Counted from the stretch's first letter, positions 53,426-62,673 are shown. The stretch is DNA of 64,000 bases from an uncultured Bacteroidales bacterium (GCA_944320415.1 CALUHJ010000006.1:87122-151121), one strand, 5' to 3'. The notes: generated from the letters alone by a model not told the origin. Translations and numbers: made by a program.

Positions 53426-54514
53426 ATGGCACAAGTACATAACTTTAACGCTGGTCCATGCGTTTTGCCTAAGCAGGCAATAGAGTCTGCTATCGAAGCG
53501 ATAAGAAACTTCGATAACACGGGAATAGGAATATTGGAAATTTCACACCGTACTCCGGGCTGGGAAAGAATAATGGCCGAAACGGAACAGTTGTGGAGGG
53601 ATCTTTTGCATATTCCGGACAATTATGAGGTATTGTTTTTGGGAGGTGGAGCATCCACTCAGTTCTTCACCGTTGCAGCAAACCTTTTGAACAAAAAAGC
53701 CGCATATCTTCAGACTGGAGTATGGGCCAAGAAAGCGATAAAGGAAGCCAAATTCTACGGAGAGGTTGAAGTTGTGGCTTCTTCCGAGGACAAGACTTAT
53801 TCATACATTCCAAAAGGATATACCATCCCTACCGATGCGGACTACTTCCACATCACCACAAACAACACAATATACGGTACTGAAATAAAATACGACATTG
53901 ACTCACCTGTTCCATTGGTTGCGGACATGTCTTCCGATATAATGTCAAGACCTGTCGATGTTTCCAAATATGCCCTGATTTATGGTGGAGCACAGAAGAA
54001 CGTAGGCCCTGCCGGAGTTACTTTCGTCATAGTAAGAAAGGACATTTTGGGCAAAGTGGAAAGAAAGCTTCAGACTATGGTTGACTACCGTACCCACATA
54101 GGAGAGGAAAAGAAAAACAAATCCATGTTCAACACACCTCCTGTATTTCCTATCTTCGTTATGCACGAGACTTTGAAGTGGTTGAAAGAGAAAATGGGCG
54201 GAGTAGAAGGCATAAACAAGATAAACAAGGAAAAAGCCGAAATGTTGTACAATGAAATTGACAGAAACAAAATGTTTGTCGGTACTGCAGCAAAAGAAGA
54301 CCGTTCCATAATGAACGTTTGCTTCGTAATGGCTCCGGGATACGAAGACAAGCAGGATGCTTTCATGGCTTTCGCAAAGGAAAGAGGCATGATAGGCATA
54401 AAGGGTCACCGTTCTGTAGGCGGTTTCAGGGCTTCCATCTACAATGCGTGCCCTGTTGAGTCCGTCAAAGCTTTGATTTCCTGCATGCAGGAGTTCGAAA
54501 AATTGAACGCTTAA
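53426..54514 (+). CDS. serC: Phosphoserine aminotransferase
   Basis: PLP enzyme that transaminates 3-phosphohydroxypyruvate to phosphoserine, and also acts in pyridoxal phosphate synthesis in many bacteria. The 362-residue class V aminotransferase begins [19 protein letters not shown], has [23 protein letters not shown], and the PLP lysine in [14 protein letters not shown] near 197. The end [19 protein letters not shown] is typical. It is followed by serA on the same strand with a hairpin between them. Confidence 0.97.
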   Translation: MAQVHNFNAGPCVLPKQAIESAIEAIRNFDNTGIGILEISHRTPGWERIMAETEQLWRDLLHIPDNYEVLFLGGGASTQFFTVAANLLNKKAAYLQTGVWAKKAIKEAKFYGEVEVVASSEDKTYSYIPKGYTIPTDADYFHITTNNTIYGTEIKYDIDSPVPLVADMSSDIMSRPVDVSKYALIYGGAQKNVGPAGVTFVIVRKDILGKVERKLQTMVDYRTHIGEEKKNKSMFNTPPVFPIFVMHETLKWLKEKMGGVEGINKINKEKAEMLYNEIDRNKMFVGTAAKEDRSIMNVCFVMAPGYEDKQDAFMAFAKERGMIGIKGHRSVGGFRASIYNACPVESVKALISCMQEFEKLNA

Positions 54515-54536
54515 TCATTTTATAAATAGAAAAAGG

Positions 54537-54591
54537 AAATCGAGAGAAAGGTCGTCCTTGTTTCAAAGCAGGCTTCCGACCTCTCGATTTT
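54537..54591 (+). terminator. Hairpin between serC and serA
   Basis: A perfect 10-bp stem AAATCGAGAG / CTCTCGATTT, followed by a second short stem GTCG / CGAC after a small bulge, with a loop of about 22 bases and TTTT at the end. It could end some serC transcripts or act as an attenuator for serA. Confidence 0.6.
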
Positions 54592-54625
54592 CGTTATTGT
54601 CAAACAAATAAAAACAATTAAGGAA

Positions 54626-55546
54626 ATGACAAAAGTATTGGTAGCTACGGAAAAGCCTTTTGCAAAGGCAGCCGTTGACGGTATAAGAAAAATTGTGGAA
54701 GGAGCCGGTTTCGAATTGGCCCTTTTGGAAAAATACACAGATGTAAACGATTTGTACAAGACGGTTGAGGATGCGGATGCCTTGATTGTACGTTCGGACA
54801 AGGTAACCAAAGAGGTAATAGACCATGCAAAGAATCTGAAAATAGTTGTTCGTGCCGGAGCAGGCTACGACAACCTTGACCTTGCCGCTTGCACCCAAAG
54901 AGGAATAGTGGCAATGAACACACCAGGCCAAAACTCCAATGCAGTTGCCGAACTGGCCATAGGATTCATGATATACATGGCAAGAACCAACTTCACTCCT
55001 GTAACCGGAACGGAATTGACAGGAAAGAAAGTGGGTATTCACGCCTACGGAAATGTCGGAAGACTCGTTGCTCAGAAGGCAAAGGCAATGGGCATGCAAG
55101 TATGCGCGTTCGATCCTTTCGTTCCTGCTGAAAAAATACAACAGGACGGCGTTACTCCGGTTCAAACCATGGAAGAACTTTACGCAAACTGCGATTACGT
55201 TTCATTGCATATCCCTGCAACGGAACAAACCAAAAACTCAATCAACTACAATCTTCTTTCCAAAATGCCTAAAGGAGCTTGCCTTGTGAACACAGCAAGA
55301 AAAGAAGTGATAAACGAGGCAGACATGGCAAAATTATTGGCAGAAAGAACAGACTTCAAGTACATCACGGACATCGCTGCAGACAATGACGCAGAATTGA
55401 AAGCCTTCGCACCCAGATATTTCTCCACTCCAAAGAAGATGGGTGCCCAGACTGCAGAAGCAAACCTTAACGCAGGTCTTGCAGCCGCAAACCAGATAGT
55501 TGATTTCATCAAAAACGGAGTAACAAAATTCCAGGTAAACAAATAG
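54626..55546 (+). CDS. serA: D-3-phosphoglycerate dehydrogenase, Lys-type
   Basis: First enzyme of serine synthesis, NAD-dependent oxidation of 3-phosphoglycerate. The 306-residue short form lacks ACT or ASB regulatory domains. VRAGAGYDNLDLAACTQRGI and the NAD fold GKKVGIHAYGNVGRLVAQKAK are seen; catalytic Arg in LVNTARKEVI. Where most family members have a His-containing SPHIGG motif, this protein has PKKMGAQTAEAN with Lys, as in the Entamoeba/Bacteroidota type. It forms an operon with serC; serB is not in the window. Confidence 0.95.
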   Translation: MTKVLVATEKPFAKAAVDGIRKIVEGAGFELALLEKYTDVNDLYKTVEDADALIVRSDKVTKEVIDHAKNLKIVVRAGAGYDNLDLAACTQRGIVAMNTPGQNSNAVAELAIGFMIYMARTNFTPVTGTELTGKKVGIHAYGNVGRLVAQKAKAMGMQVCAFDPFVPAEKIQQDGVTPVQTMEELYANCDYVSLHIPATEQTKNSINYNLLSKMPKGACLVNTARKEVINEADMAKLLAERTDFKYITDIAADNDAELKAFAPRYFSTPKKMGAQTAEANLNAGLAAANQIVDFIKNGVTKFQVNK

Positions 55547-55561
55547 AAATCAAATAACAGG

Positions 55562-55605
55562 AAAACACATCAAAATATGGTTACGCCATACTTTTGATGT
55601 GTTTT
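55562..55605. terminator. Bidirectional terminator between serA and ung
   Basis: AAAACACATCAAAA pairs perfectly with TTTTGATGTGTTTT, and an inner TATGG/CCATA stem closes the loop. T-run on the + strand and A-run (T on -) on the other side; the two genes are convergent. Confidence 0.87.
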
Positions 55606-55642
55606 TTCTTTTCCTTATCCCGAGGCAAATATACACTGTTTC

Positions 55643-56305
55643 CTACCATTTGACAGGCTCCATGCCGTGAGCGACAAGGTATTCGTTGGCCTTGGAAAAA
55701 TGTCTGCATCCGAAGAAACCCCTGTATGCACTTAAAGGTGAAGGATGTGCCGCAGTCAATACCAAATGTCGGCTTCGGTCTATGAAACCGCCTTTTTTCT
55801 GTGCATAAGACCCCCAAAGCATAAAGACGAGATGTTCCTTTTTTTCAGCCAGTGCGCGTATGGCAGCATCGGTAAACTGTTCCCATCCCCTGTTCTGATG
55901 CGATCCGGCCTTGTGAGCCTCGACCGTTAGCGTTGCATTCAAAAGCAGAACACCCTGTTCGGCCCAATGAGTCAAATCCCCGCTCGGGGTAATCTCCCTT
56001 CCGACATCGGCCTGCAGTTCCTTGTATATGTTTAGCAAAGACGGAGGAATGGGACATGGCGGCAAGACAGAAAAACAAAGCCCGTGCGCCTGACCCTCTT
56101 CATGATAGGGATCCTGACCTATTATAACCAGCTTGACCTTGTCAAACGGACATGAATCAAAGGCGTTGAATATCAGTCTCGCAGGCGGATAAACAACCTT
56201 GTTTCTGTATTCCGAATGGACAAAATCACGCAAGGAAACAAAATAATCCTTGCCGAATTCATCCTTCAAGGCATCATGCCAACCCTGTTCTATTCTTACA
56301 TTCAT
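55643..56305 (-). CDS. ung: Uracil-DNA glycosylase
   Basis: Removes uracil from DNA at the start of base excision repair. The 220-residue family 1 enzyme has VIIGQDPYHEEGQAHGLCFS with the catalytic Asp, PSLLNIYKELQADVG, LLLNATLTVEAHKAGSH, MLWGSYAQKKG and the DNA-intercalating motif LTAAHPSPLSAYRGFFG with the second catalytic His. Complete. It lies 12 bases after the methyltransferase gene on the same strand, so the two may form an operon. Confidence 0.97.
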   Translation of the reverse strand: MNVRIEQGWHDALKDEFGKDYFVSLRDFVHSEYRNKVVYPPARLIFNAFDSCPFDKVKLVIIGQDPYHEEGQAHGLCFSVLPPCPIPPSLLNIYKELQADVGREITPSGDLTHWAEQGVLLLNATLTVEAHKAGSHQNRGWEQFTDAAIRALAEKKEHLVFMLWGSYAQKKGGFIDRSRHLVLTAAHPSPLSAYRGFFGCRHFSKANEYLVAHGMEPVKW

Positions 56306-56317
56306 ATTGTCTTGTGT

Positions 56318-57502
56318 TTATATTTTCCTTGCAAGCAAACATACCTTCCTTTCCCCCAAAAGCGTTGTGAAAAACAGATACAAGTCCCCTCCTTCCTTTA
56401 TCTTAGTCCGTTTTCTTATGGTTTCCACCGTCCACGGAAAATTTCGGACGGTTATGTTTGCACGTTCTATGTCCCTCAATGCCTTGATACCGGCACTTCT
56501 CTGCTCCAACAGCTCAAAGCCTCTGCCTTCAAAATCACCTATTCTCTCATCTGAAGTGAAAAGATGGGTATTCGGATGCAGTTTTTCGACATTGTATTTC
56601 ATGCACAAGGGAGTGAATATGCCGGCTTTAAGAAAGGAAGAATTAGGTTCAAAAAAGAATTTTTTCATTTCTGAAGAGAATTTTACGGAATCAAGATTCG
56701 CTACGGCCTTTTCAAAAAAGAAATCCGTACAATCCGTTTTCTGCTCCAACATATTGATACAGTGATACATAAGAGGCTTGTATTCCGACTTGGAAATTAC
56801 GGCCAAAACTTCCTTGCACTCATTTCTGAGAGACACTATATGAATATCGGTCAAATATTCCACCTCTTGTCTCAACAGTTTCAAATCGGTCATCGGAGAA
56901 AGCTTGACAATAACCCTTGAGGCTTTGTCAATCAGCTGCGGCATAAGCGTAAGAATATCCGGAGAAAAACTCGAAAGCGACATAAGCCTGTTTTTATGTT
57001 CGTCCCTTCGCGAGGGATCTACGTAAATCACATCAACCCTGTCCATTTCCTGCAGGTATTGTTCACAACTCACGTTTACGAATTCGCAGTTTGTCAAACC
57101 CATCAAACGAAAGTTGAAGGCGCACAAACGACTCAACCTCTCGTTCCTTTCGACACATACTACCCTTGAGGCCTTTTGAGCAAGGAAAAATGAATCAACC
57201 CCGAATCCGGAAGTCAAATCAACAAGCGTTTCACCGTTTTTTATCAATCCCTGTTTATAAAGGGCTGTCTGTTCCGATGAACTCTGTTCCAAATTCATAC
57301 GTGGAGCGAAAACGACTCCATTTGTCTTGAAAAAAGAAGGCAGTTTGCGTTCAAATCTGTTTAGGGCCTCTATCTGGTCAAGACACATGTCCAAATCAAA
57401 ATCCAAATCCTTTTTAACCGAATATTTCAGCCTCAATCCGTCGACATCCTTACCCTTGTTATCCTCAATGAATTTTCTTTCCCTGTCAGTAAACGTTCTC
57501 AT
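56318..57502 (-). CDS. Class I methyltransferase with THUMP-like domain
   Basis: A 394-residue protein. A helical N-terminal 90 residues precede an S-adenosylmethionine fold: ETLVDLTSGFGVDSFFLAQKASRVVCVERNERL (first strand and GxG-like turn at about 93-100), then VDVIYVDPSRRDEHKNRL with a DPSRR motif where nucleic-acid methylases often have DPPY. The C-terminal 70 residues match the THUMP-like domain seen in this family. An RNA or tRNA methyltransferase is likely; the target is unknown. Confidence 0.85.
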   Translation of the reverse strand: MRTFTDRERKFIEDNKGKDVDGLRLKYSVKKDLDFDLDMCLDQIEALNRFERKLPSFFKTNGVVFAPRMNLEQSSSEQTALYKQGLIKNGETLVDLTSGFGVDSFFLAQKASRVVCVERNERLSRLCAFNFRLMGLTNCEFVNVSCEQYLQEMDRVDVIYVDPSRRDEHKNRLMSLSSFSPDILTLMPQLIDKASRVIVKLSPMTDLKLLRQEVEYLTDIHIVSLRNECKEVLAVISKSEYKPLMYHCINMLEQKTDCTDFFFEKAVANLDSVKFSSEMKKFFFEPNSSFLKAGIFTPLCMKYNVEKLHPNTHLFTSDERIGDFEGRGFELLEQRSAGIKALRDIERANITVRNFPWTVETIRKRTKIKEGGDLYLFFTTLLGERKVCLLARKI

Positions 57503-57523
57503 CTCACATGCGAAAAACCATTA

Positions 57524-57556
57524 CAAAGTTACACATTAAAACCGAATTGTATCAAA
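57524..57556 (-). promoter_or_regulatory. Promoter of the methyltransferase-ung pair
   Basis: On the - strand: TTTG (57553-57556) - 21 bases - TAACTTTG (57524-57531). Confidence 0.7.
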
Positions 57557-57563
57557 AAAAGCG

Positions 57564-57571
57564 TACCTTTG
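57564..57571 (+). promoter_or_regulatory. -7 box of the large lipoprotein gene
   Basis: TACCTTTG, 28 bases before the ATG at 57599. It lies just beside the divergent promoter at 57524-57556, so the two may compete. Confidence 0.58.
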
Positions 57572-57598
57572 CACCATTGTTAAACCAAACGTATTTTT

Positions 57599-59299
57599 AT
57601 GAAAAAAATATTATTGTTTTTAACCGTTATTCTTTCCGGTATCCTTTTGGTTTCATGTGTTGACGAGGATGATTTCGATTTTGACTCGATAGTCCAAACC
57701 ACTGTCAATCCGACAATTGCCGCACCTTTGTTTGAGAGTACCATACAATTGAGCGACTTTTTCAACATGGACTCCCTTTGCGCCCAGAACGAAGGGTTGG
57801 AACTGATTGGCAAACAGGACGAATACGGAGAATATTTCGAATTTGCATATCGCAAAAGCGACACGCTTAATGTATCGGATTTCATAGAAGAAATACAAGA
57901 TGTGGAAGATGTAAGTCTGTCATTTTTTCAGGTAAACATCCCTGATGTTTCCGCTCTTGCAGGTATGGGAATAGACCTTGGCAATTCGCCAATAATACTT
58001 CCCGATCCATCCTCAGACAAAGGGGATTTGAGTTTCAGAATAGAGAATCCTGAAGACGGAACCGTGATTGACAGCATAATATTGTCCGAAGGCAAGATAA
58101 CGATAAGCCCAAACACGCAATTGCCTTTCGACTGTTATCTTGAGTTGTCCTCGAGCAGTCTGTTCTCCGCCCAAACGCACCAGCCTTTTAGTCGGACCAT
58201 ACAATTGAGTGATGTGAACGGACAGATGTCTTCCTCGGAAATAGACTTGTCGGACCTTTTGATTAAAATGAAAGACAGTTCAGGATTCGATGATTCCAGG
58301 TTTGTAGATTTGAGATACAGATTGAGGATAGACTTGTCCAGCAACCAATCCTTTACCGGAGGATACTTCGACATAGGAGCCTTGGTTGAAATATCGCCTC
58401 TGAAGATTGAATTGGCGTATGGCAAACTGGCGGATATTGAAATTCCGGTGACGGATACCATTACACTTGTCGCACTGAGCGACACCAACATAACGCGTTA
58501 CATACAACCGGGCAATCTGAATCTTGAGAAAGTAAAGTTCAACCTTTCTGCATATACAAACATAGGAATTAACGGGAAACTGTTGCCACATCTTTTCACT
58601 GTATCCCAAAACGGCACAACACATGACTTGTTAACGGAAAGCAATGAAATTGAGTTCAACAGGGCATTGCATCCTGGCGATATGGGCATATCCGAGGACA
58701 TTTCGTTGGAAAGCGATGCAAACGCTCTGGAAATGCTGCCTGAAAAATTCGTGTATGATTTAAAAATCCGCTTCGGCAGCTCGACAGACCAAAGCGGTCT
58801 TCCAAACTTCGCCAACCCTTATAATTCGTTTGTCATTCTAAAAACACTGACCACACTTCCTTTGAAATTGAAGATAAACAATCTGAAATATGAAGAATAT
58901 TCAAACGCCTTTGAATTTACGGAAGGTTTAGACTATGTAAAATCCGGAACGCTAAAAATGTATCTGGAAAGTTCGTTTCCTGCCGATGCGGAGATAAACT
59001 TCATGCTCACCGACGAAAACGGAACTGTATTCGACAGTCTCTTTACCAATGCAATCAAAATAAAGGGAGCGCCGGTTGACCAAAATGGAAACATACTTGC
59101 CCCAAAGGGCGAATATGTAGAGGCAACCATCTCTTCGGAAAAATATGACAACCTTCGCAGGGCCGACAAACTGAAATTCATTGCAGTATTGAATACATCA
59201 AAGGATGCAAGCGGTAACAAACCTTTCGTAAGATTCAAAAAAGATTCATACATCAAGGTAAAGGTTTCGGCAAAAGTCGTGGGTAATATCAGTTTCTAA
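57599..59299 (+). CDS. Large lipoprotein of unknown function, partner of DUF5723 gene
   Basis: A 566-residue protein with a lipoprotein signal (LLFLTVILSGILLVSCVDEDD; lipobox LVSC with Cys at 20). The acidic residues after the Cys (VDEDDFDFD) resemble the surface-export signal of Bacteroidota lipoproteins. The mature chain is beta-rich with several Asp/Ser-rich segments and no family I recognise. It is followed after 18 bases by a DUF5723 barrel gene, so the two may form an outer-membrane pair. Confidence 0.78.
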   Translation: MKKILLFLTVILSGILLVSCVDEDDFDFDSIVQTTVNPTIAAPLFESTIQLSDFFNMDSLCAQNEGLELIGKQDEYGEYFEFAYRKSDTLNVSDFIEEIQDVEDVSLSFFQVNIPDVSALAGMGIDLGNSPIILPDPSSDKGDLSFRIENPEDGTVIDSIILSEGKITISPNTQLPFDCYLELSSSSLFSAQTHQPFSRTIQLSDVNGQMSSSEIDLSDLLIKMKDSSGFDDSRFVDLRYRLRIDLSSNQSFTGGYFDIGALVEISPLKIELAYGKLADIEIPVTDTITLVALSDTNITRYIQPGNLNLEKVKFNLSAYTNIGINGKLLPHLFTVSQNGTTHDLLTESNEIEFNRALHPGDMGISEDISLESDANALEMLPEKFVYDLKIRFGSSTDQSGLPNFANPYNSFVILKTLTTLPLKLKINNLKYEEYSNAFEFTEGLDYVKSGTLKMYLESSFPADAEINFMLTDENGTVFDSLFTNAIKIKGAPVDQNGNILAPKGEYVEATISSEKYDNLRRADKLKFIAVLNTSKDASGNKPFVRFKKDSYIKVKVSAKVVGNISF

Positions 59300-59317
59300 T
59301 CTATAAAGAAAATCAAA

Positions 59318-60733
59318 ATGAAGAAAATAATATCTGTTTCATTGGTTCTGTTGTTTTTATCGTTCAACGCCGTTGCTGTTTACGGACAAACAAAAGATGC
59401 ACTGTATTTTTTCAAAGACTCTCCGCATTCGGCAGCTTTAAATCCTGCGTCATTACCTGATAACAAGTTTCATTTCTATCTTGGTTTCGGTTTGTCTGAT
59501 TTCAGGTTCAACACTTCGGGATTTACTTATCACGACATAATAAACCGACATCCTGTCTACACTGACTCTTTGCGTTTCGACATTAAAGGTCTTGCCGAAA
59601 AACTTAAAGACAACAATTACTTCAATTTTTCGTACAATATGGATTTGTTGGGTTTTGGCTTCGGAATCGGCAAGAACTATTTCTCGTACAGAATGTATAT
59701 GAACATGAGTTCAAGATTCAGTTTCACAAAAGGACTTTTTGACTTTATCATTTACGGAACGGAGACACCTGACAAAAAGATTGCATTGATGGACGGCAAA
59801 CTAATGGACGTCAACGGCTACATCGCACACTCTATTTCTTATGGCAGAGAAATAAACGACAAACTTAAAATAGGCGTTGGCATAAAATATCTGAACGGTC
59901 TGATAAACGTCAAAACCGAAAAGGCGGATATGGGATTTGATTTCAGCAATGAAAATCAAATTACGGCAAACGGAAGCGTTGATATTCTGACTTCAAATGT
60001 TTTCGGTTCCATAAACATAAATTCATTGTTTGACAGCAACAGCAATTACAGCTTCACATCCGAATCGTTTTCGGATATTGTATCCAATGCCGTTGAAAAC
60101 AAAGGACTTGCTTTTGACCTTGGAGCAGCATACAAACTTAATGACAAAATGGAGTTCAGTGTCAGCATTATTGATTTGGGATTCATAAACTGGAAGTCTA
60201 ACAATACGAGAATAAAAAACAGGAATTCTTCAAATACCGTGACATTCGGTGGAATTGAAACGAGTATAGACAGTATAAGTACCGGTATTGAAACAAACCT
60301 AAACAATTTCATGGACAGTCTGAGTACGGCTTTGGATTTGGAGAGCGTAAAACAAGGCAGTTATACAGCGGCCTTACCGACAGAGTTTCATTTCGGATAC
60401 AGTTGGAACTTTCATTCATTCAATCATCTCCACGCCTTATTGAGTACAAAGTTGTGGAATTCGCGTATTGTCGATACAAGGTTGAGCGTATTGTACGCCC
60501 TGCATACCAAATATGTTTCCTTAAGTGTAGGAAATACCTTTTCTAGCAACGCATGGTTCAATCCTTCGGCAATGCTCAACCTTAAATTCGGTGCGAACAT
60601 ATATCTGGGGTGTTCATTCAACTCTTCATCAGCTTCATTCAATGTTGCTGACATGAGCGGCTTCAATCTCGTAACCGGTATCAGTTTCGCATTCGGAACA
60701 AACAAACACAAAAAAACGGAAAACGTAGAATAA
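59318..60733 (+). CDS. DUF5723 family outer-membrane protein
   Basis: A 471-residue protein with signal peptide ending near AVYGQ. The start of the mature chain, FFKDSPHSAALNPASLPDNKFHFYLG (PorV/OmpP1-like N-terminal pattern of ANPA), is typical of DUF5723 and related outer-membrane barrels. Long alternating strands follow (FGIGKNYFSYRMYMNMSSRF, SVSIIDLGFINW, HFGYSWNF) up to FGANIYLGCSFNSSSASF. A short charged tail (KHKKTENVE) follows the last strand. Function unknown; 18 bases after the lipoprotein gene. Confidence 0.85.
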   Translation: MKKIISVSLVLLFLSFNAVAVYGQTKDALYFFKDSPHSAALNPASLPDNKFHFYLGFGLSDFRFNTSGFTYHDIINRHPVYTDSLRFDIKGLAEKLKDNNYFNFSYNMDLLGFGFGIGKNYFSYRMYMNMSSRFSFTKGLFDFIIYGTETPDKKIALMDGKLMDVNGYIAHSISYGREINDKLKIGVGIKYLNGLINVKTEKADMGFDFSNENQITANGSVDILTSNVFGSININSLFDSNSNYSFTSESFSDIVSNAVENKGLAFDLGAAYKLNDKMEFSVSIIDLGFINWKSNNTRIKNRNSSNTVTFGGIETSIDSISTGIETNLNNFMDSLSTALDLESVKQGSYTAALPTEFHFGYSWNFHSFNHLHALLSTKLWNSRIVDTRLSVLYALHTKYVSLSVGNTFSSNAWFNPSAMLNLKFGANIYLGCSFNSSSASFNVADMSGFNLVTGISFAFGTNKHKKTENVE

Positions 60734-60741
60734 AACAAAAA

Positions 60742-60771
60742 AAGCTTGAACAGCACATGCTGTTCAAGCTT
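60742..60771. terminator. Bidirectional terminator between DUF5723 and small lipoprotein genes
   Basis: A 14-bp perfect stem AAGCTTGAACAGCA / TGCTGTTCAAGCTT with a CA loop. The - strand side is followed by a T-rich tract; the two genes are convergent. Confidence 0.87.
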
Positions 60772-60808
60772 CAAATCATTAAAAAAGAAATCACTAAAAA
60801 GAAAATGT

Positions 60809-61273
60809 TTACTTTGTAGTTCTTATTTTCTTGCAAAGCATAACTGCATTCTGAACTCTTGTCTTGAATTCTCCTTGTGCACAATCCTTTACGGTGTTTT
60901 CCTGAGCCTGAGCTTCTTTCAACAATTCTCCGAAAGCTTTCAATTGCTGAGGACCTTTGGATTTATCTTTTTGAGCGGCAGACAACTTGTCCACATATTG
61001 CTCAAAAGCCTTAACCTTAGCTTCACAAGGATCCACCTGAGGAGCTTTTTCTTCTGCAGCTGCAGAAGGAGCAGATGCCTTTGTTCCTCTGCTTGTGTTC
61101 TGGCTTACAGGTTGCTCTGCTGCTACTTCTTCATTTCCTGTAGCTTCAGCCAATTCCATTTCGGTAGTTTCCGATACTGTAGCTTCGGTTGTGGAGGTTT
61201 CAGTCTTGCCACCGCCACATGCTGTCATCAAGGCAACGACAGCTACTCCCAACAATAATCTTGTCAATTTCAT
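60809..61273 (-). CDS. Small Thr/Glu-rich lipoprotein
   Basis: A 154-residue protein with lipoprotein signal LLLGVAVVALMTACGGG (lipobox MTAC). Residues 20-75 are low-complexity and rich in Thr, Glu and Ala, probably an extended linker. The C-terminal 75 residues form a helical domain starting DPCEAKVKAFEQYVDKL, with two other cysteines (VKDCAQGE, VMLCKKI). No family is recognised. Its promoter is clear. Confidence 0.72.
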   Translation of the reverse strand: MKLTRLLLGVAVVALMTACGGGKTETSTTEATVSETTEMELAEATGNEEVAAEQPVSQNTSRGTKASAPSAAAEEKAPQVDPCEAKVKAFEQYVDKLSAAQKDKSKGPQQLKAFGELLKEAQAQENTVKDCAQGEFKTRVQNAVMLCKKIRTTK

Positions 61274-61318
61274 ATCTCAAAAAATTAAAATGAATAATTA
61301 AACTGTTTTTACGAACTA

Positions 61319-61349
61319 CAAAGGTACGTAAAAAATCAAAACATACAAA
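61319..61349 (-). promoter_or_regulatory. Promoter of the small lipoprotein gene
   Basis: On the - strand: TTTG (61346-61349) - 19 bases - TACCTTTG (61319-61326). Confidence 0.77.
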
Positions 61350-61369
61350 TTACTATCCTTGCAAAAACA

Positions 61370-62431
61370 TCAATTCTTTTCCGTGTCTTCTATAAACCTG
61401 TCCTGAACTTCCATTGATTGCTCATGTATAAGTTCAAACAAATCCTTTACAAATTCTCTGTTCAGTTTCAATCTTTCACCTCTTTCCATTCTGTCATTCA
61501 ACAAAACTTCCCAACGTTTCAATCTGAATATTGACATATTGTTGTCCCGTTTTATCGCAGCTACCTTTTCAGACAATCCCATTCTCTTGCCCAAAAGAGA
61601 CAACAACTGCAAATCTATCTCATCTATCCTTCCTCTCAACTCTTCCAATGACACATCGTCCCTGTCCTCGTCAGTATCCGATATCTCCAATTCCTCCAAC
61701 AACCGCTTGAATCCACTTATATCCAACTGCTGCATTGAATCCGTCATAGCCGAATCGGGATTGTCATGCACCTCTATCATCAAACCGTCAAAGCCAAGTC
61801 TCATTGCCTTCTGTGCAACCGGGAAAACCAATTCCCTCCTTCCTGCAATATGACTTGGATCACACAATATCTTCAAATCCGGCATCAATCTCTTCAACTC
61901 CACCGGCAACTGCCATAAAGGAGTCTGCCTGTAAATACCGTTATCTACCAAAGAAAAACCCCTGTGAACCGCATGAATATCACTGCACGAAGCAGACAGC
62001 CGTTCAACAGCCCCTATCCACAGTTTCAAATCCGGATTGAGCGGATTCTTTACAAAAAGCGGTATGTCAACACCATGCAACGCATCCGCGATATCCTGAA
62101 CGGAAAAAGGGTTTGTCGTTGTCCTCGCCCCTATCCACAAAGCATCCAAACCATATGCAAGACATTGCTCCACATGATAAGGACTCGCAACCTCGGTACA
62201 AACCTTCAATCCGAATTCCTTCCTTATTTCGGCAAGCCATTCCAAACCTTTCTCTCCAACTCCCTCAAACGAAGAAGGTCTTGTACGCGGTTTCCAAATT
62301 CCTGCCCTGAACCAGTCTACAGAAATATCCTTCAAAGAAAACGCAACAGCCCTCAACTGCTCCAAACTCTCGGCAGCACAAGGCCCTGCGACCAACAACC
62401 TGTCAGTTAAGCCAAACCTCGAATTGTTCAT
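61370..62431 (-). CDS. Bifunctional DAHP synthase / chorismate mutase
   Basis: A 353-residue fusion. Residues 1-255 are a short-type (AroF/KDO8P-like) 3-deoxy-7-phosphoheptulonate synthase: LLVAGPCAAESLEQL, FRAGIWKPRTRPSSFEG, KVCTEVASPYHVEQC, WIGARTTTNPFSVQDIA, and the metal site ILCDPSHIAGRRELV. Residues 265-345 are an AroQ-type chorismate mutase: LEELRGRIDEIDLQLLSLLGKRMGLSEKVAAIK. In this fusion the mutase domain lets prephenate or chorismate control entry to aromatic synthesis. Complete in Bacteroidota form. Confidence 0.94.
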   Translation of the reverse strand: MNNSRFGLTDRLLVAGPCAAESLEQLRAVAFSLKDISVDWFRAGIWKPRTRPSSFEGVGEKGLEWLAEIRKEFGLKVCTEVASPYHVEQCLAYGLDALWIGARTTTNPFSVQDIADALHGVDIPLFVKNPLNPDLKLWIGAVERLSASCSDIHAVHRGFSLVDNGIYRQTPLWQLPVELKRLMPDLKILCDPSHIAGRRELVFPVAQKAMRLGFDGLMIEVHDNPDSAMTDSMQQLDISGFKRLLEELEISDTDEDRDDVSLEELRGRIDEIDLQLLSLLGKRMGLSEKVAAIKRDNNMSIFRLKRWEVLLNDRMERGERLKLNREFVKDLFELIHEQSMEVQDRFIEDTEKN

Positions 62432-62594
62432 CTACAATACTACTGTAAACAGTCTGAACCATGGAATAGGAAATGACATTGACCAACACCGAATTGCAGG
62501 GACAATGCTCCTGCTTACACTCCGAATCGCACTGCCGAGTCAAATCATCTTCCCAAAAACTTATCTGTTCATCAAAAGAATAAAAATCACTCAT
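62403..62594 (-). CDS. Possible small Cys-containing protein upstream of DAHP synthase
   Basis: A 63-residue frame whose end overlaps the DAHP synthase start by 29 bases. It has four cysteines within 13 residues (CDSECKQEHCPC) and an acidic N-terminus (DFYSFDEQISFWEDDL). I know no family. Position and overlap would suit a coupled small gene, but a chance frame cannot be excluded. Confidence 0.3.
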   Translation of the reverse strand: MSDFYSFDEQISFWEDDLTRQCDSECKQEHCPCNSVLVNVISYSMVQTVYSSIVDEQFEVWLN

Positions 62595-62600
62595 ACGAAA

Positions 62601-62640
62601 CTTTTGCGTTTGACCTCATTTTCAGAGAAAAACGCAAAAG
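62601..62640 (-). terminator. Hairpin after the ECF sigma gene
   Basis: A perfect 11-bp inverted repeat CTTTTGCGTTT / AAACGCAAAAG with an 18-base loop, 34 bases after the stop at 62674. The T-run beyond it is weak. Confidence 0.55.
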
Positions 62641-62673
62641 AAGTCCGCATTATTATTTAAAGTATGCTAAATC

